A stretch of 64,000 bases of DNA, taken from contig NZ_AUHT01000005.1 in assembly GCF_000423325.1 (NCBI RefSeq), positions 310,001 through 374,000 of the forward strand, read 5' to 3'. The notes under the pieces were generated by a model. That model was not told where the DNA came from. It made no database searches and saw nothing but the letters and a program-made list of their open reading frames with translations. Source of the DNA: Lysobacter defluvii IMMIB APB-9 = DSM 18482. GTDB taxonomy: Bacteria > Pseudomonadota > Gammaproteobacteria > Xanthomonadales > Xanthomonadaceae. This document shows positions 48,477 through 60,027 of this stretch, piece by piece. How positions within the stretch are numbered: the stretch's first letter is position 1; every line of letters starts with the position of its first letter. The position numbers were made by a program, and so were the translations under genes.

Positions 48477-49193
48477 TCAGGCGCCGAACAGTTCGCGCAG
48501 GAAGGGGACGGTGATCCGCCGCTTGGCGGCGAGGGATGCGCGGTCGAGCCGGTCCAGCAGGGCGGTCAGGCCCGCCAGGTCACGGTCGACCCGCCGCAGC
48601 AGCCAGTCGAGCGCCGCCTCGTCGAAGTCCCAGCCGCGGCGGCGGGCCCGCTGGCGCAGGACCTCGCGCCGGTCCTCCTCGCCAAGCGGCTGCAGGGTGA
48701 TGCGCGTGCACTGGCCCAGCCGCGAGCGCAGGTCCGGCAGTCCCGGCGGCAGCCCCTCCGGCGCCACGCGGGCCGCATACAGCAACTGCGTCCCGGCCGC
48801 CCGTGCCCGGTTGTGGGCATCGAACAGCGCCAACTCGTCGGCCCGCATGCCGGCGACCGCATCCAGGCCGTCCAGCGCCAGCAGGTCGTAGCCCTCGAGC
48901 GCATCCAGCGCCTCGCGCAGCCGCCCCGCCGCGCTGGCCAGCGGCAGGTAGGCGGCGCGGCGCCCGGCCTCGTGGGCCAGGGCGCAGGTGGCCAGCAACA
49001 GGTGGGTCTTGCCGGTACCGGCGGCGCCGGCGACATACGCACCCTCCCCTTCGCCGCGCGCGAGCGCCTGAAGCAGGCCGGCCACGCCTCCGGGCGCGGC
49101 GACGAAGGTGTCGAGCCGCTGGTCGGCGGGATGGCGCAGCGCCAGCGGCAGCTGCGGCGGTTCCGCGACCCGGCCGGGCCAGTCCCGCTTCAC
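48477..49193 (-). CDS. hda: DnaA inactivator Hda
   Basis: 238 residues from a GTG at 49193. A single AAA+ module like domain III of DnaA: LPLALRHPADQRLDTFV at the start (the clamp-binding QLPL pentamer is included as PQLPLAL), Walker A AGAAGTGKTHL (near 56-65), and LLALDGLDAVAG. With the sliding clamp, Hda stimulates ATP hydrolysis by DnaA after initiation. The gene overlaps the stop of the AI-2E-type permease gene (GTGA), an arrangement seen across gammaproteobacteria. Confidence 0.92.
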   Translation of the reverse strand: MKRDWPGRVAEPPQLPLALRHPADQRLDTFVAAPGGVAGLLQALARGEGEGAYVAGAAGTGKTHLLLATCALAHEAGRRAAYLPLASAAGRLREALDALEGYDLLALDGLDAVAGMRADELALFDAHNRARAAGTQLLYAARVAPEGLPPGLPDLRSRLGQCTRITLQPLGEEDRREVLRQRARRRGWDFDEAALDWLLRRVDRDLAGLTALLDRLDRASLAAKRRITVPFLRELFGA

Positions 49194-50341
49194 TCCCGCT
49201 CCGGCTCCCGCGGATACCGGGAGGGGCTGCCCTCGATCATGATCCCTGCATCCTGGCCGGCGTACAGGCGGCTGTGGGTGTAGCGCTCCTCGGCGAAGCG
49301 CAGCAGCACGTTGGCGATCGCCGCGCACGGCAGCGCGATCAGCATCCCCAGGAAGCCGAACAGCGCGCCGCCCGCCATGACCGCGAAGATCACCGCCACC
49401 GGATGCAGGCCGATGCGGTCGCCGACCATCTTCGGGGTGAGCCAGTAGCTCTCGATCAGCTGCCCCAGCCCGAACACCACCAGCACCCCGACGACGTGCT
49501 GCCAGGTGCCGAACTGCACCAGCGCCGCAACGCAACCCAGGATCACGCCACTGGCCGGGCCCACGTAGGGCACGAAGGTCAGCAGCCCGGCGATGATGCC
49601 GATCAGCAGCCCCAGGTCCAGGCCGACCAGCCACAGGCCCACGCCGTACATGGCGCCCAGGATCAGCATCACCAGGAACTGCCCGCGCAGGAAGCCGCCG
49701 AGCACGTCGCTGGACTCGGTCGCCAGGCGCTTCACCGTGGCCAGGTGGTCGCGGGGGATCAGAGAGGCGACCTTGGCCACCAGCAGGTCCCAGTCGCGAA
49801 GCGCGAAGAAGGTGACCACCGGCAGCAGCACCAGGTTGGCGGCGAAGGTCACCAGGGCGAAGCCCGAGCGCGACAGGTAGCCCAGCGCCGTGCTGGCGAA
49901 GCCGCCGGCGCGGTCCCAGTTCTCGCGGATCAGGTCGAACACGCGGCTGAAATCCAGCCACGAGGAGACGTCCACGCCGGTGCGTGCCTCCAGCCACGGC
50001 AGCGCGGTGGAAAGCACCCAGCCGCGGTAGGACGGGATCGCGGTGATCAGCGTCTGGATCTGGTCGCGGATCATCGGCACCAGCAGCAGCAGGAACAGCA
50101 CCAGCACCAGGGTCATCGCGGTGAACACCAGGATCACCGCCGCGTTGCGCGAGCGTCCCGAGCGCTCCAGCCGGTCCACCAGCGGGTCGCCGAGCCAGCC
50201 CAGCAGTGCGCCAAGCACGAAGGGGCTGAGGATCGGCGACAGCAGCCAGACCACCCACAGCACGAACAGCACCACCGCCGTCAGCTGCAGGCGGCGCAGG
50301 AACCGGGCGATTTCCTGCAGCGGATCGGCGATCGGCTGCAT
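49190..50341 (-). CDS. AI-2E transporter family (PerM-like) permease
   Basis: 383 residues with about eight helices and the family signature TFVPYVGPASGVILG and VFGLGQLIESYWLTPKMVGDRIGLHP. Members include TqsA (AI-2 export), PerM and sodium/proton antiporters; no luxS or quorum gene is nearby, so the substrate is open. It lies between a DUF2066 gene (gap of 1 base) and hda (4-base overlap), so the three form one unit. Confidence 0.92.
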   Translation of the reverse strand: MQPIADPLQEIARFLRRLQLTAVVLFVLWVVWLLSPILSPFVLGALLGWLGDPLVDRLERSGRSRNAAVILVFTAMTLVLVLFLLLLVPMIRDQIQTLITAIPSYRGWVLSTALPWLEARTGVDVSSWLDFSRVFDLIRENWDRAGGFASTALGYLSRSGFALVTFAANLVLLPVVTFFALRDWDLLVAKVASLIPRDHLATVKRLATESSDVLGGFLRGQFLVMLILGAMYGVGLWLVGLDLGLLIGIIAGLLTFVPYVGPASGVILGCVAALVQFGTWQHVVGVLVVFGLGQLIESYWLTPKMVGDRIGLHPVAVIFAVMAGGALFGFLGMLIALPCAAIANVLLRFAEERYTHSRLYAGQDAGIMIEGSPSRYPREPERE

Positions 50342-50342
50342 G

Positions 50343-51518
50343 TCAGCGCAGCCGGTAGCGCGGGGTACCAGACGTGGAGGCCGGCCGCGGCTCCCCCTCG
50401 CCCGGCAGCCCGTCTTCCCGCGCCGGTGGCGCGTACTCGGACACCAGCACGTCGTCGCCTTCGATCATCAGCTCGAAACCCGGCAGGCCGGAGGCGAGCC
50501 CGAGCTCGTATTCCATCTGCCCGGGGCCGGCCTGGAGCGGCCGGATCGACTGCACCACCGCCAGTCCCTGCAGGTAGCCCGCAAGCCGCAGGTAGTCCTC
50601 GGCGCTGTCGATGCCGGTGAAGGCGACCCGGTACTCGCCGGCCTCGCCGGTCACCGAGCGCTTGGCGTAGCGTGCGACCAGCGCATCGGCGGCGCCATCG
50701 GCACCGGTGGCGAGGACCTGCCGCGGGTTGGCGCCGTCCTCCGACCACTGCGAGAGCACCTCGCCATCGTCGATGAAGGTCCAGTCCGCCTTCCAGCCGC
50801 CGTCGCTGCGGTACATCTTGCCCACCAGCTGCATGGGCGAGCGGTAGCGCGAGGACGCCTGGCGCACGGCGACGCTGTCGCCACGCCAGATCGCGCCCAC
50901 CAGCGCGCGCTCGGCGGCGTTGCCGCCGGGCAGCCCAAGCTGGTAGCCGCGCGCTTTGGCGCGGTCCAGGGTCGGCCGCGCCGCATCGGCCTGCGGCACC
51001 CCGACCAGGCGCGGGCCACTGCCATCGTCGATGGCCAGCCACAACACCGGCTTCGGCCGTGGGGTCGGCCAGACCGGCAGGCCCAGCGCGGCCGCGAGCG
51101 CGTCCACCTTGTCCTCGTCGAAGTGCACCACCAGGGTGGTGTTGAAGGTCGGGGCGCCGCTTGCGGACCGGCCCTCGTCCTGGCGGTAGGCGTGGTCGCG
51201 CACGTAACGGCCTGCCTGGCGCAGCTCGCTGCGTACCCCCGGTGCCGAGGCCGTGGCACTGTCGCCCGAAAGCTTGCCCAGGACCTGCGCCAGCGCCTGC
51301 GCGAAGCCGCGCTGGCGCTCGCCCTCGGCCTGGCTGTTGACCTGCACCTCGGCCGAGTACATGCCGTCCGCGCCCGGGCGCGAGCCTTCCACCCGCTGCG
51401 CCATTGCCGGCAGGCTCGCGAGCAGGCCCAGCAGCATCGCCACCACGAGCCAGCCGCCGCGCCGCTCCGAATCCGCCGGCCGAAGGGGACCGGGCACCAC
51501 ACCGATTGCACGCGCCAT
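50343..51518 (-). CDS. DUF2066 secreted protein
   Basis: 391 residues from the ATG at 51518. Signal sequence or anchor at about 24-42 (WLVVAMLLGLLASLPAMAQ). The body matches DUF2066 (MYSAEVQVNSQAEGERQRGFAQAL, VVHFDEDKVDALAAALGLPVWP, RPKPVLWLAIDDG), a periplasmic family of unknown function that is regularly found upstream of a PerM-like permease and hda and divergent from purM. The longer start at 51572 lacks a better signal. Confidence 0.85.
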   Translation of the reverse strand: MARAIGVVPGPLRPADSERRGGWLVVAMLLGLLASLPAMAQRVEGSRPGADGMYSAEVQVNSQAEGERQRGFAQALAQVLGKLSGDSATASAPGVRSELRQAGRYVRDHAYRQDEGRSASGAPTFNTTLVVHFDEDKVDALAAALGLPVWPTPRPKPVLWLAIDDGSGPRLVGVPQADAARPTLDRAKARGYQLGLPGGNAAERALVGAIWRGDSVAVRQASSRYRSPMQLVGKMYRSDGGWKADWTFIDDGEVLSQWSEDGANPRQVLATGADGAADALVARYAKRSVTGEAGEYRVAFTGIDSAEDYLRLAGYLQGLAVVQSIRPLQAGPGQMEYELGLASGLPGFELMIEGDDVLVSEYAPPAREDGLPGEGEPRPASTSGTPRYRLR

Positions 51519-51609
51519 GACGGCTCCGGAAGCTGGAAGGACAGCCTGAAATGGTGCCGCATGGGGGTGCATGCGTCCATAAAGACCGCGCTGCAGCCGG
51601 TGCCGTTGC

Positions 51610-51615
51610 TAGAAT
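51610..51615 (+). promoter_or_regulatory. -10-like element upstream of purM
   Basis: TAGAAT lies 30 bases before the GTG start, in the 127-base divergent gap with the DUF2066 gene. No clear -35 and no clear PurR box were seen. Confidence 0.35.
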
Positions 51616-51645
51616 CGCGCCTCCCGCCGCCGCCCCGGACCCGCC

Positions 51646-52710
51646 GTGACCGCCCCGACCCAGCAAGACGACAGCCGCCAGCCGCTCACCTACCGCGACG
51701 CCGGGGTGGACATCGATGCCGGCAACGAGCTGGTCGAGCGGATCAAGCCGCTGGTCCGGCGCAGCTTCCGGCCCGAAGTGATGGGCGGGCTGGGGGGCTT
51801 CGGCGCGCTGTTCGACCTGTCGGGCAAGTACCGCGAGCCGGTGCTCGTGTCCGGTACCGACGGCGTCGGCACCAAGCTCAAGCTCGCCCAGCAGCTGGGC
51901 CGGCACGACACCATCGGCATCGACCTGGTGGCCATGTGCGTCAACGACGTGCTGGTGCAGGGCGCCGAGCCGCTGTTCTTCCTGGACTACTTCGCCACCG
52001 GCAAGCTCGACATCGACACCGCGGCCGCGGTGGTGGGCGGCATCGCCCGCGGCTGCGAGGAAGCCGGCTGCGCGCTGATCGGCGGCGAGACGGCCGAGAT
52101 GCCGGACATGTACGGGGTCGGCGAGTACGACCTGGCCGGCTTCACCGTCGGCGCGGTGGAGAAGGCCGAGCTGCGCGACGGCAGCCGCGTCCGCGCCGGC
52201 GACGTGCTGTTGGGCATCGAGTCCTCGGGCCCGCACTCCAACGGCTATTCGCTGGTGCGCCGCATCCTGGAGCGTGCCGGCGATGTGGACGGCGTCGAGG
52301 TCGGCGGGGTGCCGTTGCTGGACGCACTGATGGCGCCGACGCGGCTGTACGTGAAGCCGGTGCTCGCGCTGCTGCGCGGCGCCCAGGGTGGTTCCATCCA
52401 CGCCATGGCCCACATCACCGGCGGCGGGCTGAGCGAGAACATCATCCGGGTGGTGCCGGAGGGCCTGGGCGTGGACATCGACGCCGCCGCGCTGCGGCTG
52501 CCGCCGGTGTTCGAATGGCTGCAGCGCGAGGGCGCGGTCGCCGACACCGAGATGTGGCGCACCTTCAACTGCGGCATCGGCTTCGTGCTGGTGGTGCCGC
52601 GGGATGCCGTCGAAGCGGTCGGCCGCGAGCTGGACGCCGCCGGCCTCCCCCACCGGCCGATCGGCCGCGTGGTCGATGCCTCCGGTGGCGAGCGGGTGCG
52701 CATCGGCTGA
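51646..52710 (+). CDS. purM: Phosphoribosylformylglycinamidine cyclo-ligase
   Basis: 354 residues from a GTG. PurM (AIR synthetase) closes the imidazole ring in purine synthesis. Family sequences: [47 protein letters not shown] and [11 protein letters not shown]. Followed by purN after 5 bases, a standard purMN operon. Confidence 0.98.
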   Translation: MTAPTQQDDSRQPLTYRDAGVDIDAGNELVERIKPLVRRSFRPEVMGGLGGFGALFDLSGKYREPVLVSGTDGVGTKLKLAQQLGRHDTIGIDLVAMCVNDVLVQGAEPLFFLDYFATGKLDIDTAAAVVGGIARGCEEAGCALIGGETAEMPDMYGVGEYDLAGFTVGAVEKAELRDGSRVRAGDVLLGIESSGPHSNGYSLVRRILERAGDVDGVEVGGVPLLDALMAPTRLYVKPVLALLRGAQGGSIHAMAHITGGGLSENIIRVVPEGLGVDIDAAALRLPPVFEWLQREGAVADTEMWRTFNCGIGFVLVVPRDAVEAVGRELDAAGLPHRPIGRVVDASGGERVRIG

Positions 52711-52715
52711 GACCG

Positions 52716-53399
52716 ATGCCCGCGCCCTACCGCATCGCCGTACTCGCCTCCGGGCGCGGCAGCAACCTGCAGGCGATCCTAGACGCGATCACCACCGGAC
52801 GGCTGGACGCGCAGGTCGCCGGGGTGTTCTCCGACCGCCCGGCAGCCCCCGCGCTCGAGCGGGCGCGGGCAGCGCGGATCCCGGCCTTCGCGGCCGAGCC
52901 ACGGGACTTCGGCTCGCGCGACGCCCACGAGGCCGAGCTGTTCGGCCATGTCGCCCGGGCGGAGCCGGACCTCGTGGTCTGCGCCGGCTACATGCGCCTG
53001 ATCGGCGCCGCCACCGTCGAGGCGTGGACGGGCCGCATGGTCAACATCCACCCCTCCCTGCTGCCGGCGTTCAAGGGACTGCACACCCACCGCCAGGCGC
53101 TCCAGGCCGGCGTGGCCGAGCACGGCTGCAGCGTCCACTACGTCACTGCCGAGCTCGACGGCGGCCCGGTGGTCAGCCAGGCCCGGGTGCCGGTGCTGCC
53201 CGGCGACGACGAGCCGGCGCTGGCGGCACGCGTGCTCGGGCGCGAACACCCTCTGCTCGTAGCCACGCTGCGGCTGCTCGTATCCCGGCGCGTCCAGCTG
53301 GGCCCCTCCGGCGTGTTGCTGGATGGTGAACCCCTGGCGGCGCCGCTGCGGCTCGATTCAGCCGGCGTCCTGCATCGTCCAGACCTTCAACCTGACTGA
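52716..53399 (+). CDS. purN: Phosphoribosylglycinamide formyltransferase
   Basis: 227 residues. PurN transfers the formyl group from 10-formyl-THF to GAR. Nucleotide loop SGRGSNLQAI near the start; catalytic Asn-His in NIHPSLLPAFKG and the Asp in AELDGGP. The reading frame is open for more than 2 kb upstream, antisense to the DUF2066 and permease genes, but the ATG at 52716 begins the conserved protein. A DUF3108 gene follows after 7 bases. Confidence 0.97.
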   Translation: MPAPYRIAVLASGRGSNLQAILDAITTGRLDAQVAGVFSDRPAAPALERARAARIPAFAAEPRDFGSRDAHEAELFGHVARAEPDLVVCAGYMRLIGAATVEAWTGRMVNIHPSLLPAFKGLHTHRQALQAGVAEHGCSVHYVTAELDGGPVVSQARVPVLPGDDEPALAARVLGREHPLLVATLRLLVSRRVQLGPSGVLLDGEPLAAPLRLDSAGVLHRPDLQPD

Positions 53400-53406
53400 G
53401 GCCTCC

Positions 53407-54177
53407 ATGCGCCACCTGCTCGCCCTGCCGCTTGCCCTGTTGTTGCCGCTGGCCGTCCAGGCCGGGGAAACCGCCCCGCAACCCGTCCCGGCGGAGCTGG
53501 AACGGGAGATCGCCGACGCCGACGTGCTGCAGCCCTTCATGGCGAGCTACCGCGTCTACCGCGGCGGCAAGCACCTGGGCGAGGCGACCATGCAGGCGGT
53601 CCGCCAGCAGGGCCCGCGCTGGCGCGCCGACCTGGTGATGCGCGGCACCCGCGGCCTGTTTGGCGCGGTCGGGATCAATGCCGAGCAGAGCACCGTGTTC
53701 GACGTGGTGGACGGCCGCTACCGGCCCGTCGCGCAGGCCACGGTCAACAAGAGCATGTTCACGCGCCGGCAGACCGTCGGTACCTACGATTGGTCCTCGC
53801 GCGAGGCCCGCTGGACCGGCGACGTCAAGAACGAATGGCGCGCCGGTCCCCGCGAGTTGCAGGACGGTGACATGACCGGCCTGCTGATCAACCTTGCGGT
53901 GATCCGCGACGCCGCCCCGGGCAGGACGCTCAGGTACCGGTACGTCGATGACGGACGCTCGGTCGAGCACACCTACGTGGTGGCCGACGAGCTGGAGTCG
54001 ATCAAGGCCGGCGAGCTCAGCTACAACGCCATGCGGGTGGAGCGGGTCCACGAGGACAACGAGGAAACCATCGTCTGGGTGGTCCGCAACGTGCCCACCC
54101 CGATCCGGATGCTGCAACGCGAGAACGGCGAGGACACCTACGACCTGCGCCTGATCGAATACAGAGGAGTCGAGTGA
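53407..54177 (+). CDS. DUF3108 secreted protein (first of two)
   Basis: 256 residues with a signal peptide (LLALPLALLLPLAVQAG). Matches DUF3108: FMASYRVYRGGKHLGEATM, WTGDVKNEW, LQDGDMTGLLINLAVIRD, YRYVDDGRSVEHTYVV. Predicted beta-rich, LolA/LptA-like shape; function unknown. It shares these blocks with the next gene, so the two are tandem paralogues. Its TGA overlaps the ATG of the second copy. Confidence 0.86.
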   Translation: MRHLLALPLALLLPLAVQAGETAPQPVPAELEREIADADVLQPFMASYRVYRGGKHLGEATMQAVRQQGPRWRADLVMRGTRGLFGAVGINAEQSTVFDVVDGRYRPVAQATVNKSMFTRRQTVGTYDWSSREARWTGDVKNEWRAGPRELQDGDMTGLLINLAVIRDAAPGRTLRYRYVDDGRSVEHTYVVADELESIKAGELSYNAMRVERVHEDNEETIVWVVRNVPTPIRMLQRENGEDTYDLRLIEYRGVE

Positions 54178-54878
54178 TGCCCCACAACCCCCACGCCCCG
54201 AAGACCCGCCGCCTCGCCGCCGTGCTCGCGGGCGCCGCGCTGGCCGTGGCCGCGGTGCCGGCTCTCGCGCTGGAGGCCTTCAGCGCCGACTACCAGGCCA
54301 GCTACATGGGCATGAAGGCGAACGGCACCATGACCCTCAAGCCGGAAGGCAACAACCGCTGGCGCTACACCCTGGACGTCAGCAACGCGCTGGCCAGCCT
54401 GAGACAGAGCACGGTGTTCCAGGTGGAGGGTGGCCAGTGGCGGCCGCTCACCAGCAAGGACAGCTCCAAGGTGCTGGTCAAGTCCAGCGACAAGACCGCC
54501 TCCTACGACTGGAATGCGGGGGTCGCGAGCTGGACCGGCGACGTGAAGGAAGACCGCGCCGGTCCGATCAAGCTGCAGGCCGGCGACATGGACGCGCTGC
54601 TGATCAACCTGGCGCTGGTGCGCGACTGGGAGGCGGGCAAGCCGCTGAAGTACCGCATGGTCGACGACGGCCGCATCAAGCAGATGCACTACCGCGAAGC
54701 GGGCACCGAGCAGGTCACCGTCGGTGGCCAGCCCCGCGAGGCCACCCGCCTGGTGCACGACGAGGGCGACAAGCAGACCGTTGTGTGGGTGGTCGAGGGC
54801 ATGCCCGTCCCAGCGCGCATCCAGCAGCGCAAGGACGGGGACGACTCGATCGACCTGACGGTGGTGTCGGTCAACTGA
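54177..54878 (+). CDS. DUF3108 secreted protein (second of two)
   Basis: 233 residues; signal peptide about 1-30 (LAVAAVPALALEA). DUF3108 again: FSADYQASYMGMKANGTMTL, SWTGDVKEDRAGPIKLQAGD, LLINLALVRDWEAGKPL. It starts at the ATG at 54177 (a GTG at 54174 adds one residue) overlapping the preceding stop. Tandem paralogues after purMN suggest a conserved envelope role in this family; no specific activity can be named. Confidence 0.87.
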   Translation: MPHNPHAPKTRRLAAVLAGAALAVAAVPALALEAFSADYQASYMGMKANGTMTLKPEGNNRWRYTLDVSNALASLRQSTVFQVEGGQWRPLTSKDSSKVLVKSSDKTASYDWNAGVASWTGDVKEDRAGPIKLQAGDMDALLINLALVRDWEAGKPLKYRMVDDGRIKQMHYREAGTEQVTVGGQPREATRLVHDEGDKQTVVWVVEGMPVPARIQQRKDGDDSIDLTVVSVN

Positions 54879-54898
54879 GGCCAGCCTCGCCCGCCGGA

Positions 54899-56457
<1,559 letters not shown>

Positions 56458-56530
56458 CGTCCGGCGGCGCCGGTGCGTGGCCGCTGAACGCGGGTGCAGG
56501 CCATGGCGCCGCGGTCACCACGGGTGCCGG

Positions 56531-56536
56531 TAGAAT
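56531..56536 (+). promoter_or_regulatory. -10-like element upstream of kdsD
   Basis: TAGAAT lies 30 bases before the GTG start in the divergent gap between ibaG and kdsD. No clear -35. Confidence 0.35.
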
Positions 56537-56566
56537 CGGCCCCCCGCCACCGAGGACGCCCCGCCC

Positions 56567-57574
56567 GTGACCGATCCGGCCGCGACAACGCCCCGCGATT
56601 CCGCCGCCACCGCCGACTTCGCCGGCAGCGGCAAGCGCGTGTTCCGCATCGAGGCCGCGGCACTGGAGGCGGTATCGGCCCGCCTGGACGGCGACTTCAC
56701 CCGCGCCTGCCAGCTGATGCTGGAAGCGCGCGGCCGCGTGGTCTGCACCGGCATGGGCAAGTCCGGCCACATCGCGCGCAAGATCGCCGCCACCCTCGCC
56801 TCCACGGGCACGCCGTCCTTCTACGTGCATCCCGGCGAGGCCGGCCACGGCGACCTGGGCATGATCACCGACGCCGACGTGGTGCTGGCGCTGTCGTACT
56901 CGGGCGAGAGCGACGAGGTGCTGATGCTGCTCCCGGTGCTCAAGCGCCAGGGCAACCCGCTGATCTCCATGACCGGCCGTCCCGATTCGTCGCTGGCGCG
57001 TGCGGCGGAGGTCCACCTGGACGTCAGCGTCCCCGAGGAGGCCTGCCCGCTGCACCTGGCGCCGACCTCCAGCACCACCGCCTCGCTGGCGATGGGCGAC
57101 GCGCTGGCGGTTGCGCTGCTGGAGGCGCGCGGCTTCACCGCCGACGACTTCGCCCGATCCCACCCCGCCGGGGCGCTGGGCCGGCGCCTGCTGCTGCACA
57201 TCGCCGACATCATGCACACCGGCGCCGACGTGCCCAGGGTGCACGCCGACGCCACCGTGAGCGAGGCGCTGGTGGAGATCAGCGGCAAGCGGCTGGGGAT
57301 GACCGCCGTGGTCGATGGCGGCGACCGCCTGCTCGGCCTGTACACCGACGGCGACCTGCGCCGCAGCCTGGACGCGGGGGTCGACGTGCGCACCACCCCG
57401 ATCGCCGAGGTCATGACCCGCTCGCCCCGCACCATCGGTCCCGACGCGCTGGCCGTCGAGGCGGCGCAGCTGATGGAGACGCACAAGATCGGCGGACTGC
57501 TGGTCGTCGACGACGCCGGCCGTGTCGTCGGCGCACTGAACATCCACGACCTGCTGCGGGCGCGGGTGGTCTGA
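56567..57574 (+). CDS. kdsD: Arabinose-5-phosphate isomerase KdsD
   Basis: 335 residues from a GTG. SIS domain (about 40-185; CTGMGKSGHIARKIAATLASTG, LSYSGESDE) and two CBS domains (about 215-335). It converts ribulose-5-phosphate to arabinose-5-phosphate, the first step to Kdo for LPS. Heads the kdsD-kdsC-lptCAB-rpoN transcript. Confidence 0.97.
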   Translation: MTDPAATTPRDSAATADFAGSGKRVFRIEAAALEAVSARLDGDFTRACQLMLEARGRVVCTGMGKSGHIARKIAATLASTGTPSFYVHPGEAGHGDLGMITDADVVLALSYSGESDEVLMLLPVLKRQGNPLISMTGRPDSSLARAAEVHLDVSVPEEACPLHLAPTSSTTASLAMGDALAVALLEARGFTADDFARSHPAGALGRRLLLHIADIMHTGADVPRVHADATVSEALVEISGKRLGMTAVVDGGDRLLGLYTDGDLRRSLDAGVDVRTTPIAEVMTRSPRTIGPDALAVEAAQLMETHKIGGLLVVDDAGRVVGALNIHDLLRARVV

Positions 57575-58128
57575 TGGCGGACCTGGGCGCCGCCGCCAAC
57601 CGGATCCGGCTGGCCTGCTTCGACGTAGACGGCACGCTGACCGACGGCCGCCTGGGCTTCGACACCGCCGGGCGGGAGAGCAAGTCCTTCCACGTCCACG
57701 ACGGCCAAGGGCTGGTGCTGCTGCGCCGCTTCGGTATCGAGGTCGCTTTCGTCACCGCCCGTTCCAGTACCGTGGTGGAGCAGCGCGCGGCCGAACTGCG
57801 CATCCGCGAGGTCCACACCGCCGTGCCCGACAAGCTCGCCACCGTGCAGGACATCGCCGCGCGGCTGGGCCTGTCGATGGACCAGGTGTCCTTCATGGGC
57901 GACGACCTGCCGGACCTGCGCATCATGGCGAATGTCGGCCTGTCCGCCGCGCCGGCGGATGCCCATCCCTGGGTCGCCGAGCGCGTGCACTGGCGCAGCC
58001 GCGCCGGGGGCGGCGCCGGTGCGGTGCGCGAGTTCTGCGACCTGCTGCTGGAGGCTCAGGGGCACGTCGAGGGCCTGCTTGCCGACCTGGTGCGCCCGGC
58101 CGGCGTGCGCGCGGAGGGCACGGCATGA
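57574..58128 (+). CDS. kdsC: Kdo-8-phosphate phosphatase KdsC
   Basis: 184 residues. HAD hydrolase of the cap-less C0 type: nucleophile and acid Asp in CFDVDGTLTDG, Ser/Thr in FVTARSS, and MGDDLPDL for Mg binding. It releases Kdo from Kdo-8-P. ATG overlaps the kdsD stop (TGATG). Confidence 0.97.
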   Translation: MADLGAAANRIRLACFDVDGTLTDGRLGFDTAGRESKSFHVHDGQGLVLLRRFGIEVAFVTARSSTVVEQRAAELRIREVHTAVPDKLATVQDIAARLGLSMDQVSFMGDDLPDLRIMANVGLSAAPADAHPWVAERVHWRSRAGGGAGAVREFCDLLLEAQGHVEGLLADLVRPAGVRAEGTA

Positions 58129-58691
58129 ACTGGCGCATTCCAGCCACCCTGGTCCTGCTTGCCGCCGCGGCCGGCAGCGCCTGGCTGCTGTTCTCCGATG
58201 ACGCAGCGCCGGCGCCCGAGCCGGGCACCGCCGCCGGCGACCGGCCCGACTACGTGCTGCACGACTTCGAGCTGGTCGCCCTCGACGAGCAGGGCCGCGA
58301 GTCCTTCACGCTGCGCGCCCCCGTCCTGGCCCGCGACCCCGGCACCCGCGAGATGGAGATCACCACCCCGCTGTTCCTGGTGCCCGCGTCCGGCGAAGGC
58401 GGCGACTCGTGGGAAATTCGCGCCCGCACCGGCTGGATCAGCGACGGGGCCGAGGAACTGCGCCTGCGCGAGGACGTGGAGGCGCGCAACGACGCCGAAG
58501 GCAACGCCTCGACCACGCTCAGCACCCCGGCGCTGAGCGTGTTCCCCTCGGACGACCGGATCGCCACCGCCGAGCCGGTCACCATCGTGCAACCCGGTTC
58601 CACCGTCCGCGGCGTCGGCCTCGAGGGCGACCTCGCCGGCGGCCGCTACACACTCCAATCGGAGGTCAGGATCCGCTATGACCGCAATTGA
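58125..58691 (+). CDS. lptC: LPS export protein LptC
   Basis: 188 residues: one N-terminal helix (about 5-23) then a periplasmic beta-jellyroll (DYVLHDFELVALDEQGRESF, RAPVLARDPGTREMEI). LptC links the LptBFG extractor to the LptA bridge. ATGA overlap with kdsC and 14-base overlap with lptA. Confidence 0.95.
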   Translation: MNWRIPATLVLLAAAAGSAWLLFSDDAAPAPEPGTAAGDRPDYVLHDFELVALDEQGRESFTLRAPVLARDPGTREMEITTPLFLVPASGEGGDSWEIRARTGWISDGAEELRLREDVEARNDAEGNASTTLSTPALSVFPSDDRIATAEPVTIVQPGSTVRGVGLEGDLAGGRYTLQSEVRIRYDRN

Positions 58692-59222
58692 TCCCCGCAA
58701 GCCCCTCGCCGTGCTGGCCGCGTTGCTGCTGGCGGCCACACCCGCGCTGGCGCGCCAGTCCGACCGCAACCAGCCGATGGACATCGAAGCCGGCCACGCC
58801 GACTACAGCGTCGACGGCTCCGCGCCGACCATCCTGTCCGGTGGCGTCAGCATCAGCCAAGGCACCCTGGACGCACGCGCCGACCGCGCCGAGGTCACCA
58901 TCCGCGGCGGCGAGCCCTCGCGCGTGGTGCTGATCGGCTCGCCCGCCACCCTGCGCCAGCAGATGGACGACGGCTCCCCGATGGACGCGGTCGCGACCCG
59001 CATGGACTACGACGTCACCCGCGAGGTGATGGTGCTGACCGGCAACGTCCGCATCGAACAGCCGCGCGGCACCCTCGCCGGCGAGCGCGTGGTCTACAAC
59101 ATGCTCACCGGCCAGGTGACCAGCGGCGGACAGGACTCGGGCCGGGTGCGGATGCGGATCATGCCGCGCAACAGCTCCGCCCCCGCCGAACAGTCCGGCG
59201 GCACGTCCGCGGAGGACCGCTG

Positions 59223-59223
<1 letters not shown>
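58678..59223 (+). CDS. lptA: LPS transport periplasmic protein LptA
   Basis: 181 residues; signal peptide about 1-22. OstA-type jellyroll with [63 protein letters not shown]. Forms the bridge carrying LPS across the periplasm. Ends overlapping lptB (TGATG). Confidence 0.96.
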
Positions 59224-59942
<719 letters not shown>

Positions 59943-60027
59943 GCCCGCTTTCGCGGAGGGCAGGAGTGCGCCCGGGTTGCCGCAGCCACGGCCGCTTGTC
60001 ACGACAGGCCGCGTAAGCTCCCGGAAG

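Noticed and set aside
49190-50341. Autoinducer-2 quorum-sensing transporter
   Set aside because: The family label covers diverse exporters and antiporters; no luxS or lsr gene supports an AI-2 role.
50043-52715. Long open extension upstream of purN in the same frame
   Set aside because: It runs antisense to the DUF2066 and permease genes and through purM in another frame; the conserved PurN protein begins at 52716.
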